DNA of 58,563 bases from Nemertoderma westbladi. Lineage: Eukaryota > Xenacoelomorpha > Nemertodermatida > Nemertodermatidae. The first letter of the stretch is position 1, and each line of letters opens with the position of its first letter. Below are positions 48,660 to 57,706 of this stretch, one piece after another. A model generated the notes under the pieces. The model had not been told where the DNA came from. It saw only the letters and a list, made by a program, of their open reading frames with translations, and did no database searches. The DNA lies in NCBI GenBank assembly GCA_032718475.1, contig JAUCBJ010004881.1:1-58563 (forward strand), written 5' to 3'. The position numbers were made by a program, and so were the translations under genes.

Positions 48660-49507
48660 ACGCTAATACATAACTAACAACAAACTGTGTAGCCTAGTGT
48701 AACTTCATACTGCATAGGCCATACTGCACCGTCGACAGTTTTCGTAAATTAACATTATATATTCTAGAATATGCCTTTTTTGTGATTGGCCTATTGAATT
48801 CAATAGAGAGATAAAGGAATTTATACGGAATTTATTATAACGAGTGATTTTATACTGATATGCTATTGCAAATACTGAAAGATAATCACTGAAAGATAAA
48901 TACGTTACTGAAAGATAATTAAGTATTACTGAAAGATAATCACTGAAAGATAAATACGTTACTGAAAGATAATTAAGTATTACTGAAAGATAATTCAGTA
49001 AATACTGAAAGATAATTCAGTAAATACTGAAAGATAATTCAGTAAATACTGAAAGATAATTCAGTAAATACTGAAAGATAATACAGTAAATACTGAAAGA
49101 TAATTCAGTAAATACTGAAAGATAATTCAGTAAATACTGAAAGATAATTCAGTAAATACTGAAAGATAATTCAGTAAATACTGAAAGATAATTCAGTAAA
49201 TACTGAAAGATAATTCAGTAAATACTGAAAGATAATTCAGTAAATACTGAAAGATAATTCAGTAAATACTGAAAGATAATTCAGTAAATACTGAAAGATA
49301 ATTCAGTAAATACTGAAAGATAATTCAGTAAATACTGAAAGATAATTCAGTAAATACTAAAAGATAATTCAGTATTACTGAACGATAATTTATTAATTAC
49401 TAAAAGATATTGTAGAACACTGAAAGATATTAATTATTACTGAATGTAAATTTATACTGAATAAAAAATATTAAAACACTGAATATTGACCCTAAAGAGA
49501 CGCCATA
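48660..49507. repeat. Right arm (terminal inverted repeat) of the foldback element
   Basis: 848 bp, the reverse complement of the left arm. The inner unique part is 48660-48875, the array 48875-49375 and the outer unique part 49375-49507. Most units are the simple 22-bp type; the longer alternating variant is confined to 48880-48980. The 218-bp length difference from the left arm lies almost entirely in the array. Confidence 0.88.
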
Positions 49508-49509
49508 GA

Positions 49510-49543
49510 TCATGGCCCTCTAAATGTATTCAGAGGGCCATGA
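49510..49543. other. Perfect 12-bp-stem hairpin at the foldback insertion site
   Basis: TCATGGCCCTCT (49510-49521) pairs with AGAGGGCCATGA (49532-49543) across a 10-base loop. The left stem overlaps the right target duplication GATCAT (49508-49513), so in the empty site the element entered at the base of this stem. It has no U run after the stem and does not resemble a terminator. Confidence 0.75.
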
Positions 49544-49939
49544 ATCAGATATTACAGTCAGCCAAGCATCCAGAGAATCAATTTCCTGATTGCATATGAT
49601 GCACATGCAAGCTAGGTATCAACAAACAGAAACGCAATTGGTGCTAATTTACTTCCCAGTAGTGGTTAGGTAGTTACTGTACACATTTCTCACTTCGTTT
49701 CATTGGCCTTTACTTCTCTCTCCCTTCCTACCAATATATTATCTTGGCTTGGCCCTTTTACAATCAATGCCTTCTGTCATGTCTCGTAGTGCGAGCATAA
49801 GTACTGAAGTAAATAACATAAATTTGAGTTCAATAATACCAGCGTATGTATAATGTTAAGGTATAATAGTATTAAATATGGTGCGCTGCAGCTATGCAGC
49901 ATATGTGGAAGCCATTGGTGAATCTGAGGTAAGTCACTA
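49544..49939. other. Region without a recognised gene
   Basis: Mixed unique sequence between the foldback element and non-LTR copy 2. No frame, repeat or RNA is recognised. Confidence 0.45.
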
Positions 49940-49949
49940 GACTAGCCTC

Positions 49950-50690
49950 AGTAAACACCCTAACACTCGGGTCCCCAATGCGACAAGGTGAGCTGACTGC
50001 CTTGGCAGATAAGCTTTCTCTTAGCGCATTGGGTGTTCAAGAGCACCGAATGCAGACTGGACAGACTGATGAGGTTCTGATTAAGGACATGGGGGGCGGT
50101 TGACGACTTGCCCTCGCCGCAGCAGATGATAGTGGAAATGGTGGTATTGGTCTATTGATGAATCCAACTGCACATGCAGCATTGGACAAAATAGACCAAA
50201 TCTCTAACCGCATCATCCGTTGCCACTTCTCATGTTCTGGAAGACTGGCTACGAAGTTTCCTATGGTGGTTCTGATTGTGTGCTACTCTCCAACTAGTGT
50301 TGCCCCTGTAGAGGAGGTGGAAAATTTCTACCACAATCTACAAGCAGCTACTCAGTGTGGATCAGCATGTATTCTTAACATTCCTGGGAGACTTTAATGC
50401 AAGTCTGCATCAATCACCTACATCGCCCTGGGTCTATAGCACTAGTGTCAACCGAAATTCCGTCAATCTTCAGGATTTTATCTCTGGAAATGGATTTTTT
50501 TCGGCTGGAACCCAGTTCAAGAAGCGAACTGGAAAGATATGGACTCATAGTGGACCCAGTGGTCACAAGTCCCAGATAGACCATATTCTGTTTCGTAGGA
50601 AGTACAGGAGCTCTATACAAGACTGTAATGCATTTACACTTCGACCCTTCTCCAGTGATCACGCCTTATTGTGGCCAAGGTAAGACTTAG
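49950..50690 (+). pseudogene. AP-like endonuclease domain of non-LTR copy 2
   Basis: Residues expected of the exonuclease/endonuclease/phosphatase fold appear in order: RQGELTALADKLSLSALGVQ followed by EHRM (the catalytic Glu region), GGIGLLM, VVLIVCYSPT, GDFNASL (active-site Asp and Asn) and, at the end, QIDHILF and SSDHALL (catalytic SDH). In a live element this domain nicks the target DNA to prime reverse transcription. It is interrupted: TGA follows DMGGG near 50101-50103, and a frame change falls between the YSPT and GDFN blocks near 50375. Copy 1 lacks the domain altogether. Confidence 0.8.
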
Positions 50691-52843
50691 TCTGCGTGCT
50701 AGCAGAACAACGAAATCTGCCTTGACGCGGCATGACTGGTCCTCTCTGTTGCAACAGCCAAGTGTGAGATCCAGCTTCACACTACAGCTGAGCAACAGGT
50801 ATGAGGTTCTTGCCTCTGAGGCGGCAGAACACTGTGATGGTTATACTGCCTTCACAGAAGCAGTTAAGTTAGCAGCTGCAGAAACAGTTCCTGTATACCC
50901 TCGAAACAGGAAAAGGGCCCCCTGGACTGACAACAAAATCCAGAAGTGCCGAAATGACCTATATAAGGCGCAGAAAGAGTCCCGAATCAAACAGACTACA
51001 GCGGCCAAGAATGCAGTTAAGGCTGCATCTAGGTCCCTGAACAGGCAGTACTCTGTTAATCTACAGGAGCTAATAAACCAACAGGTTGATGCCATCAATG
51101 ATGCTGACGACAGCAGGCAATCATCCCAAGCATGGAAATCGATCAACTTGCTTACTGGGTGGAAAAGCCAACCAACCACCAAGGTTAAGGCTGAATCACC
51201 AGCCGATCGCCTCAATGGTTGGAAGGCCCACTTTGAAAAGCTCCTCAATAATGACTGGGTATTGCCTGATAACTTTATAGAAGTAAAAGTGTCTGAGTCT
51301 GTACTCCCAGATATTCCCATTGTCGATATCTCCTTTGCAGAAGTGAAGGCTGCTGCAAAGAGCATTAAGACCAATCGTGCCAGTGGAGTAGATGGTGTTC
51401 CCCCTGAGGTCTTTAAAATACCTGAGTGTTTAAAGCTCATCTATCCCATCATAGTAGACATGTACCGTACAACAAGAGTCCCACAAGAAATGAAAAAAAA
51501 TAAGTTGGTGCCAGTTCCCAAGAAGGGCAACCTAACACTCTATCTCATTGATCTCGATTGCTGCAAAGCTATACAATAGAATTCTATTAAATCGCATCAG
51601 GGATCCCATTGAGAGACTGCTCCGTGGAAATCAGAATGGGTTCCGTAAAGGTCGTGGGACCATGGAGCCCATTTTGGCACTTAGAAGGATAATTGAAGAG
51701 TTATCAAAAAAGAAAGACAGGCATCTGGCTGTTATCTTTGTTGACTTCTTCAAGGCCTTTGATTCAGTCTCTCGCTCACGTATGTTCAGCATACTTTCAT
51801 TATATGGGATTCCTGATGAAATTATTGCAGCAATCAGATCAGTATACGATGGTTCGACAACATTTGTGTCTACTGTTGATGGTGACACAGAACCATTTGA
51901 AGTGTTATGGGGCGTCCTCCAGGGAGACACACTTGCACCATTCTTGTTCATAATTGTGGTTGACTATGTTCTACGCATGTCCTTAGATCATCATAATGAT
52001 GATGGGGTGATGATAACTCCACCTACTGGCTCCACAAGTCGAGGAAATCCTGCCAAGTACCTAACTTATCTAGACTTTGCTGATGACTTAGGAGTACTCT
52101 CAGAATCACTAGAGGGAGCCCAACGTCTCCTCAGCTCATTAGAACATGCTGCTTCTAGTGTTAGTCTTTTTATTAACTCCAGAAAGACCAAAATTTTGAC
52201 AGTTAACTTTGAAAGTTCTCAGCAAGTCTCTGATCGGATGAGCATAAGCTCAAAGGATGGTATGCTTGAGCATGTGGACGACTTCTGTTACCTGGGATCA
52301 TGGATCTGGAAGTCTTCAAATACGTAAGGGAAAGGCATGGGCAGCCTTGAATAGGCTTTCCAGGATTTGGAAGTCACCGAGAATTAATCGGAAACTTAAG
52401 GTCCGATTATTTAGAGCAGCAGTAGTTCCAGTACTTATCTATGGGAGTCCATGCTGGGCTCTAACTGCTGAGGACACCAAATCTCTGGATGGCACATTCA
52501 CAAGAATGCTACGCCGGGTTCATTGTGTCAAGTACAATGCACACATCTCCAACCAGACACTATATAACATTGGAGGTGTCTAATTAGTTCCCCCAAGCTT
52601 GACACTAGAACAAAATCGCCTCCACATTGCAGGACATTGCTTTCGCCGTGAGGACCAGCAAGTGCATAATCTTGTACTTTGGCAGCCTCATGGAGTGAAT
52701 AAGCATGGTGGACAGCCCATGACTTTCTTGAGACGCATCTTAAAGGACACTGGCCTTGAAGATGCGGATGATCTAGCAAATGTCATGGGTGATAGGGAGT
52801 TGTGGCGGCGCAATTTTGTCGACAAGTCGGCACAGCATTCTTA
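50671..52843 (+). pseudogene. Reverse transcriptase region of non-LTR copy 2
   Basis: The linker and fingers are open from 50671 to 51579 (APWTDNKIQKCRNDLYKAQ, VKAAAKSIKTNRASGVDGVP, LVPVPKKGNL). A 17-bp deletion near 51549, seen by comparison with copy 1, removes the end of the next motif and shifts frame. The palm is then open from 51548 to 52327, with FVDFFKAFDS, GVLQGDTLAPFLF and LDFADDLGVLS, so all three catalytic aspartates are present. A 4-bp deletion near 52309 creates TAA. The tail continues in another frame (KAWAALNRLSRIWKSPRINR, LIYGSPCWALTAEDTK), meets TAA near 52581, and then reads IAGHCFRRED and DRELWRRNF to the final stop. The lesions differ from those of copy 1, so the two decayed independently. 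Confidence 0.85.
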
Positions 52844-52906
52844 AAAATGTAGCTGCAATGCAGCATGCCGATACTAGTAGTAGCATATGTGGTAGGCGCA
52901 TACAGC

Positions 52907-53065
52907 TGTACTGTGTACAGTAAGCCAGTATCAAGCAGTACTGCAGTAATAAGCAGTCTGGATGTACGGTTAAAGCCGTAAGTATGTACAATGATATGTA
53001 TAATTCCCTTCACCCATGTTGCCGTATGAAACAGTATAAAATTGGGGCAAGCCATGAACACAACA
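52907..53065 (-). repeat. 3' LTR of the Ty3/gypsy-like element
   Basis: 159 bp, matching 57545-57706. Shared blocks include TGTACTGTGTACAGT, CAGTACTGCAGTAATAAGCA, TGGATGTACGGTTAAAGCCG and CCCTTCACCCATGTTGCCGT (plus-strand reading). It is bounded on its inner side by a polypurine tract, which fixes the edge. Confidence 0.88.
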
Positions 53066-53078
53066 TCCCCTTTTCCCG
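53066..53078 (-). other. Polypurine tract of the LTR element
   Basis: On the element strand GGGAAAAGGGGA lies directly before the 3' LTR start TGTTGTG. This is the expected position of the primer for second-strand DNA synthesis and supports both the orientation and the LTR edge. Confidence 0.8.
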
Positions 53079-53266
53079 TGAGATCTATAAGAGTTATACA
53101 AGTTATAGTCTAGTTTATTGTTTAAAAGGGCAGTTTTAAACGTTATGTATGACTGTCTCCCCAAATCGACAGTTGGTGTTCTAATACGTTCGCTTCTGCG
53201 CGTTAGTATTGGTACGGAAATATTTTCAGTTTCTAAGCTTTTGGGTTGGATACTATTTAGAGGTGT

Positions 53267-54522
53267 TTACACAATGGCGTCCTCAGGTGCATAGTACTGG
53301 TGGAAGAAATGGCGGTTGCACCACCATGTGCGCCTGGAGGCGATTTTCACGCGATAGTCTCAGTTGGGGCCAACACCTACTACAGTGCCAATGTTGTTCC
53401 ATCGTTTGGAGCATGGGTTTTGCATCTGCACTCGCATACCGGGGCGAAACGGTCAATGATTGTGGGCCGTTTGGTTGTAGTGAACTGTATTAGTTTTACG
53501 GAGTTCTTCTGCTCTTTTATCGATCGCATTGGCTTTCTCACGCAATTGTAGAGCATAGGCCGTGTAATGAGCGGGTACATGAGTCTGCATTTGTCATCCA
53601 AATACGACTTCATTTGGAGACCTCCCACCTGCGTGTGTAGTGTTCCGGATTTCCATTATGCAATGCTGGAATTCCTCGGACTTTGTGTTGTTCCGCGGTA
53701 CTTTCCGGGTGAGAGTTTTTATTAGTTTTATGGCAGACTCGGCGTGGCGTGTCTGTTACTCTGTGGAAAGTGTGGGGTGCTGGGAGACCAGCTTACTCCC
53801 CACCGTTTCAGAAACTGTTGGAAGAATGGAGCCGAAACTGGGGTCCGCCATCAGTGCGCAGTCTGGTTGGGACCCCGAGGTCCACAAACCAGGAACGCAT
53901 CGCATAAGCAACAGCCCTAGCAGTGGGATCACTACTCCATTCGTGTACCATTGGGTATCCCGAGAGGTGGTCGGCATAGGCAAGGTAGTCTCGAACAGAT
54001 CAGCGGAGACAGATTCGAAAGTCCACTTGGGCATCTCATCAGTACGCAAAGTCTCCTTCTGGAGGCACGGTCAAAGCATCTGGCACGCTTTGCATTGATT
54101 GACTCAATTTTGCGTGATATTCCTGGCCAATAAACTGTCTGCCAGGCGCATTGCTTCGCCCGGGTCATCCCCTGATGGGATGCATGGAGGCAGTTTAATA
54201 CATCACGTTGGTGGGCCTGTGGGATGACAATGCGACCCCCAAAGAGTATGAGGTCATCCTCAATTGCAAGTTCATTGCTGATGGATTTAAACATCTGGAC
54301 ATATGGTGATATATTCCAGATGTCTCGGAAGTCATTCTCGATCTCCCAAATTAGTTCGGTATAGCTGGAGTCGCCTTGGGCTGCCGAGCGCAACTCATCC
54401 AACACGGGGTCAGTATGGGAGGTGGGTTGCACCTCTCCGGCGTGAGTTAGAACTGCACAGATAGAGGCTGCAGTTCGGGAGTCCCAGCCGAATTCAGCGT
54501 CATCCACTGCCAGATCCTCCAC
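53267..54522 (-). pseudogene. Integrase region of the LTR element
   Basis: The reading starts near 54522. The zinc-binding HHCC domain is seen as LHASHQGMTRAKQC, then VYWPGISRKIESI and a Cys, with its last part frameshifted near 54080. In the shifted frame come TFESVSADLFE (first catalytic Asp), LRTDGGPQF as read across a small frame change (second catalytic Asp), and a Ser-Ala-Ile-rich stretch with the expected Glu near 53735-53760. A C-terminal GTVVGVGPN-like segment then leads to a stop at 53267-53269 after APEDAIV. This domain would join element DNA to the host. It holds several stops and at least two frameshifts. Confidence 0.75.
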
Positions 54523-54529
54523 AGGTGAG

Positions 54530-55080
54530 CCACTTAGGCAGTCGTTGATACGGGGCGACTTTCCTTTTTGCCACTCCTGTTGGAATTGGTAACTCGATTG
54601 TAAGTCTGCCTTTATCCGCTGTATTTTGTGTTGTCAACTTGATCTATCGAATATGAGTTGAATATGGTTTTCAGTGGGCGGTGGTCAGTCACCACCATGA
54701 AGGTCAGTAAACCCGATAGATAAATCCGACACTTCTGTGTAGCGTAACAGATTGCTAGCTCTTCCAGTTCTATGGTCATGTAGCAAGTTTCAGGATCCGA
54801 TAGGAACTGGCTACCACAAGCAATAAGTTTCCAATTGTTCCCATTGAGCTGTAAAAGGTCGAATCCAAATTCATGGAGGTGACTGGTGTCAGTTGGGGTT
54901 GAATGGAGCGATGACCGGTGGTTGTACGAGTGTGAGTTTTACGTTGTTGAATGCTGCCTCATGGGTTGCCGTCTATTGGAAGAGGTTCTTGGTTCGGAGA
55001 AGGTTGCGGAGTGGGGCTGCAGTGCTGATGTTGCTGCAGAAATGGCCGAGTTGATTCACAAGGCCCATAAAACTCCGGAG
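54530..55080 (-). pseudogene. RNase H-like region of the LTR element
   Basis: From about 54850 downward the minus strand reads FGFDLLQLNGNNWKLIACGS, then FLSDPETCYMTIELEELAIC, and VVTDHRPLKTIFN. These match the RNase H stretch that follows the RT in Ty3/gypsy polyproteins (Gly-Ser-x-x-Leu, Glu-x-x-Tyr, Glu-Leu-Glu-x-Leu-Ala, Thr-Asp-His). The sequence between 54870 and 55080 is broken by several stops. Confidence 0.7.
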
Positions 55081-55081
55081 A

Positions 55082-55821
55082 TCAGTAAATGTTCTGCAGA
55101 GTAGGATACTCCACAATAGCCTTTACTTTATCTGGGTCCGCCTCTGTTCCTTCATCCGATACAATATATCCAGCAAACTTGACCTGTTTTTTAGCAAAAT
55201 CAAACTTGGCCGGATTTAACGTCATACCCGCGCCCCTGCACCATTGCAGTACCATATGGATGCATTGAACATGGTCATCGAGGTTGGAATCCTTGATGAG
55301 GATATTATCCACAACCTTGTGGACTTGTAGGACCCCTTGGAAGGCCATATCTCCACGATAATTGTATGAGTCACCAGCCAAAATAAACCACATAGGGGAA
55401 CGCGCTTAACGGAATCTACCCCAGGGTGTCAGGAAGGTTGTATACAGTAGTCTCTGGAATTTTCTTCCAGTTCTACCTGCCTTAACCAGATTTCGCATCC
55501 AGTTTTGTAAATATGTGAGCATTAGGGGTCCTGTCAGACACCACATTGAGGGCATTCTAGAATTATGAACTGTTCTATGCACCTGTGAGTTTAGTTTTGT
55601 TAGGTCCACCATCATTCGGACCTCATCGGGATGACAGGGTTTCGGGCAGGCGATGATATGGGATGGCACCAGGTTGTGGGCCGATCTCCCACATGTTCGA
55701 AGATGCCCTCCGCCTTCATATTCTCAATTTCGCGCTTCGCCTGTTTGCAATAAGGGAACGGAATAGGGTGGGCTGCATAAATGCAGAAAGGTACCGCTTT
55801 TTCCACCAACTCTATTGACAT
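55082..55821 (-). pseudogene. Reverse transcriptase region of the LTR element
   Basis: Three pieces in different frames: 55821-55612 (AAHPIPFPYCKQAKREIENM, then FEHVGDRPTTW), 55669-55406 (VRMMVDLTKLNSQVHRTVH, FLTPWGRFR) and 55393-55082 (LAGDSYNYRGDMAFQG, VHKVVDNILI, LNPAKFDFAKKQVKFAGYIV). The order matches Ty3/gypsy RT. The catalytic box, normally ending in two aspartates, reads VVDN, so the second Asp is Asn. With the frameshifts this rules out activity. Confidence 0.82.
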
Positions 55822-55884
55822 TATCTAACTCCATACATTGTTTGGAGGTGTCCATCCATTTGGAAGACATCCTTAAACTTCTCT

Positions 55885-56075
55885 AGGAGTTTGAGTTTAA
55901 TTTCGTTGGAGTTTATTGAAAGTTTGTGTTTAATTTCGTCAGAGTTTATCAAAAGTTCATATTTAATTTCGTCAGAGTTTATCGAAAGCTCGTGTTTAAT
56001 TTCGTTGCACTCGGAATTTATCGAAAATTTGCGTTTAATTTCGTTGGACTCGGAGTTTATCGAAAGTCCGCATTT
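55885..56075 (-). repeat. 33-bp repeats coding an 11-residue repeat before the RT
   Basis: TTTAATTTCGT recurs at 55896, 55929, 55962, 55995 and 56034 (steps 33, 33, 33, 39). On the element strand this gives 11-residue repeats of the type KHELSINSDEI, five in a row with one 13-residue version. They lie directly before LLEKFKDVF, the lead-in to the RT. All steps are multiples of three, so the expansion kept frame and may have arisen while the protein was still made. Confidence 0.8.
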
Positions 56076-56149
56076 TGTAGCTGCGGCGTATGATGGTTTG
56101 GGGGTGGGTTCAGAGTCTGATTTTGCGGAAACGCCCCGAACTGCCCGTT

Positions 56150-56425
56150 TGATGTAGTTGAATATATAGTTGAAATTGGTTAGGGGAAATCTTTATGTAC
56201 TATTCCCAAACCTTTGCAGGCCTATAGATATTTGTTCTCATTTCCAGACATAAATAAACCCACTCTTTATGAGTGTGGCCCCCTACTGAGAGTTCCAGAA
56301 AAAGTTTACCCTCACACTCGATTCAGCCACCGTTTGCTGATTGCAATGGAAAATCGGGAGGAATTATATCAGTCAACTCTGGTAATTGCCACTCCACTTG
56401 TATCGTTGAGCTGGCTACAGTCTTT
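56150..56425 (-). pseudogene. Protease region of the LTR element (weak)
   Basis: On the minus strand PPDFPLQSANGG and, after a stop, ECEGKLFLELSVGGHTHK recall the C-terminal half of Ty3/gypsy aspartic proteases (Ala-Asn-Gly followed by a Gly-rich beta hairpin). The Asp-Ser/Thr-Gly catalytic triad is not clearly seen; it may lie in a decayed part upstream. Confidence 0.45.
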
Positions 56426-57455
56426 TCACATGCTTGTAAGGCACATGTTTTTTCCCACATATTCGCTTGATTTGTGGAAATCTACCACAATAAGCGCACA
56501 TTGGTTTGCAGTGGTGCACTTGTGGATGTCAGTGATAAGGACGGTGCTGGATGTTTTTGGAGGAATTTTAGATTTAGGTTGTAAACACTGTGCGCCGAAG
56601 TGTCCAGTCCTCCCACAGTTACTACAATCCTTTCCTGCAGCTCTGTAGTGGTGGGTGGGGGTGGCTGGGTGGGGGTGTTTGCGGAATGCGGAGTCCATAC
56701 TGCATTCACACGCTGCCCTCTTATGAGTTTAGTATCACTTGCTGCGATTTCACTAGACTGGCAAAAATCGAGAGTTTCCAGTCGTGTTAGGGGTGGTCGT
56801 TTAGCAAAGAGTTCCTCCCATGTTTTGTCGTCATGGATACCTCAGATGAGGAGCATATTAATTAACCCAGTCGTTTGGGGTCATTGTTTCGAGACCAGCG
56901 TCGTCTGCCAGCTCACACAGTCGTATGTATTAATCGTCGAATGCCTGGTTCTCCGACTGTTGTAGTTGAGTTGGACGAGTTGATGGCCATCAACAACGAG
57001 GTTCCTCTCAGAACAGAGGTATAAGCGGATCTCCTCCATAACTTCCGCAAGAGTTTTGTCCGTGTTTACCGGGATGTTTAGGCAATGGTGGATGCAGTTG
57101 AGCACTCAGCAGAACAATGTGGGGGTGCGCTTGCGGGTCCCTGTCAGAGTAGTTGGAGGAATTCTGCCCTCTCTTCTGAATGGAGATGATCGTGATGTTC
57201 CTCACGGCGTTCATCGTTCTCCCGGTGGAACTACGTAAGGTCGGGCAGTTTATGTTTGTCGCCCTGCTCCTGGTCACCAAGCGCGCCCTTGAGTTGATTG
57301 CGTAGTTTGTTTGACAATGTTTGACAACGCTACGAATTTAATGGGATTCCAGCATTTTTACAGTGGATCTTAAGCGTCTCCTGGTCGAGATTATCAATTT
57401 CCTCGAACCGTAGATCGAGCCAATCGTCAGGTTGAATGGGAGTTGCCCTTGCCAT
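56426..57455 (-). pseudogene. Gag region of the LTR element, with a zinc knuckle
   Basis: An ATG at 57455, about 90 bp inside the 5' LTR, starts MARATPIQPDDWLDLRFEEI, then LDQETLKIHCKNAGIPLNS, which resembles the start of a SAP-type helix-extended-helix before the frame stops. Broken frames continue through 57280-56881 and 56700 (for example LVVDGHQLVQLNYNSRR). Near the end CSNCGRTGHFGAQC (about 56630-56590) is a CCHC zinc knuckle, the RNA-binding nucleocapsid motif. In a live element Gag packages the RNA. Several stops and frameshifts make it non-functional. Confidence 0.78.
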
Positions 57456-57544
57456 CCTGGTCAGCTACTGTTGTAAGTTCCACGTAGGTTACATTCTACT
57501 GGCTCTGTTTGCCAGCTACACACTGCGCCATGTCATGTCTCGTA

Positions 57545-57706
57545 TGTACTGTGTACAGTGGGCCAGTATCCAGCAGTACTGCAGTAATAAGCAGTCTGGA
57601 TGTACGGTTAAAGCCGCAAGTATGTATAATAATATTATGTATAATTCCCTTCACCCATGTTGCCGTATCAAACAGTATAAAATTGGGGCGAGCCATGAAC
57701 ACAACA
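57545..57706 (-). repeat. 5' LTR of the Ty3/gypsy-like element
   Basis: 162 bp, the partner of 52907-53065. Compared with the 3' LTR it has an extra ATA-containing indel in GTATAATAATATTATG and several substitutions. The expected tRNA primer site just inside is not clear: a TGGCGCAGTGTG on the element strand begins about 14 bases in, farther than usual. Confidence 0.85.

Larger units (their letters stand above)
46850..49507. mobile_element. Foldback-type element with arms of about 1 kb and an internal gene
   Basis: Both ends begin TATGGCGTCTCTTTAGGGTC when read inward. GATCAT flanks the element (46844-46849 and 49508-49513; 7 bp if the adjoining A is counted). The left arm is 46850-47915 and the right arm 48660-49507. 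The outer 140 bp and the inner 216 bp of the two arms look identical. The middle of each arm is an array of 22-bp units around ATCTTTCAGTATTTACTGA, which differs in length and order between arms. The central 744 bp hold a broken zinc-ribbon gene on the minus strand and no recognisable transposase. A 6-bp duplication with long arms recalls Polintons, and 6-7 bp recalls Dada elements, but neither protein set is present, so the superfamily stays open. Confidence 0.88.
49940..52900 (+). pseudogene. Non-LTR retrotransposon relic, copy 2 (endonuclease and reverse transcriptase)
   Basis: The better copy of the family at 42591-44790. An AP-type endonuclease (about 49950-50690) is followed by a linker, RT (about 51300-52300) and a tail ending at a stop near 52843. 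The short 3' region shares GCACAGCATTCTTAAAAATG with copy 1. One polyprotein would be expected, but the frame is broken near 50110, 50375, 51549, 52309 and 52582, so it cannot encode an active element. Motif order endonuclease-RT without RNase H, and motifs such as YLGSWI and LDGTFTRMLRR, fit RTE-like or related elements common in cnidarians, molluscs and other invertebrates. The exact clade needs a phylogeny. The 5' end is not sharply defined, and a Ty3/gypsy LTR begins just after the 3' end. Confidence 0.87.
52907..57706 (-). mobile_element. Degenerate Ty3/gypsy-like LTR retrotransposon
   Basis: About 4.8 kb on the minus strand. LTRs of about 160 bp lie at 52907-53065 and 57545-57706; on the element strand they begin TGTTGTGTTCATGG and end GTACACAGTACA. 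The order from right to left is 5' LTR, gag, protease, RT, RNase H, integrase, polypurine tract and 3' LTR. Integrase after RNase H is the Ty3/gypsy order. Every domain is cut by stops or frameshifts and one catalytic RT aspartate is changed, so it is dead. No matching target duplication flanks it (ACAGC on the left, CCTTC on the right). The two LTRs differ at roughly one in ten positions, including small indels, so it is not recent. Confidence 0.85.

Noticed and set aside
46850-49507. Polinton/Maverick on the basis of long arms and a 6-bp duplication
   Set aside because: The element is far too short and has no polymerase, integrase, ATPase or capsid gene, and its ends do not start with the AG usual for that class. 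It could still be a distant non-autonomous relative.
53640-54098. Plus-strand frames across 53.2-57.3 kb as host genes
   Set aside because: They are shadows of the minus-strand gag-pol of the LTR element.
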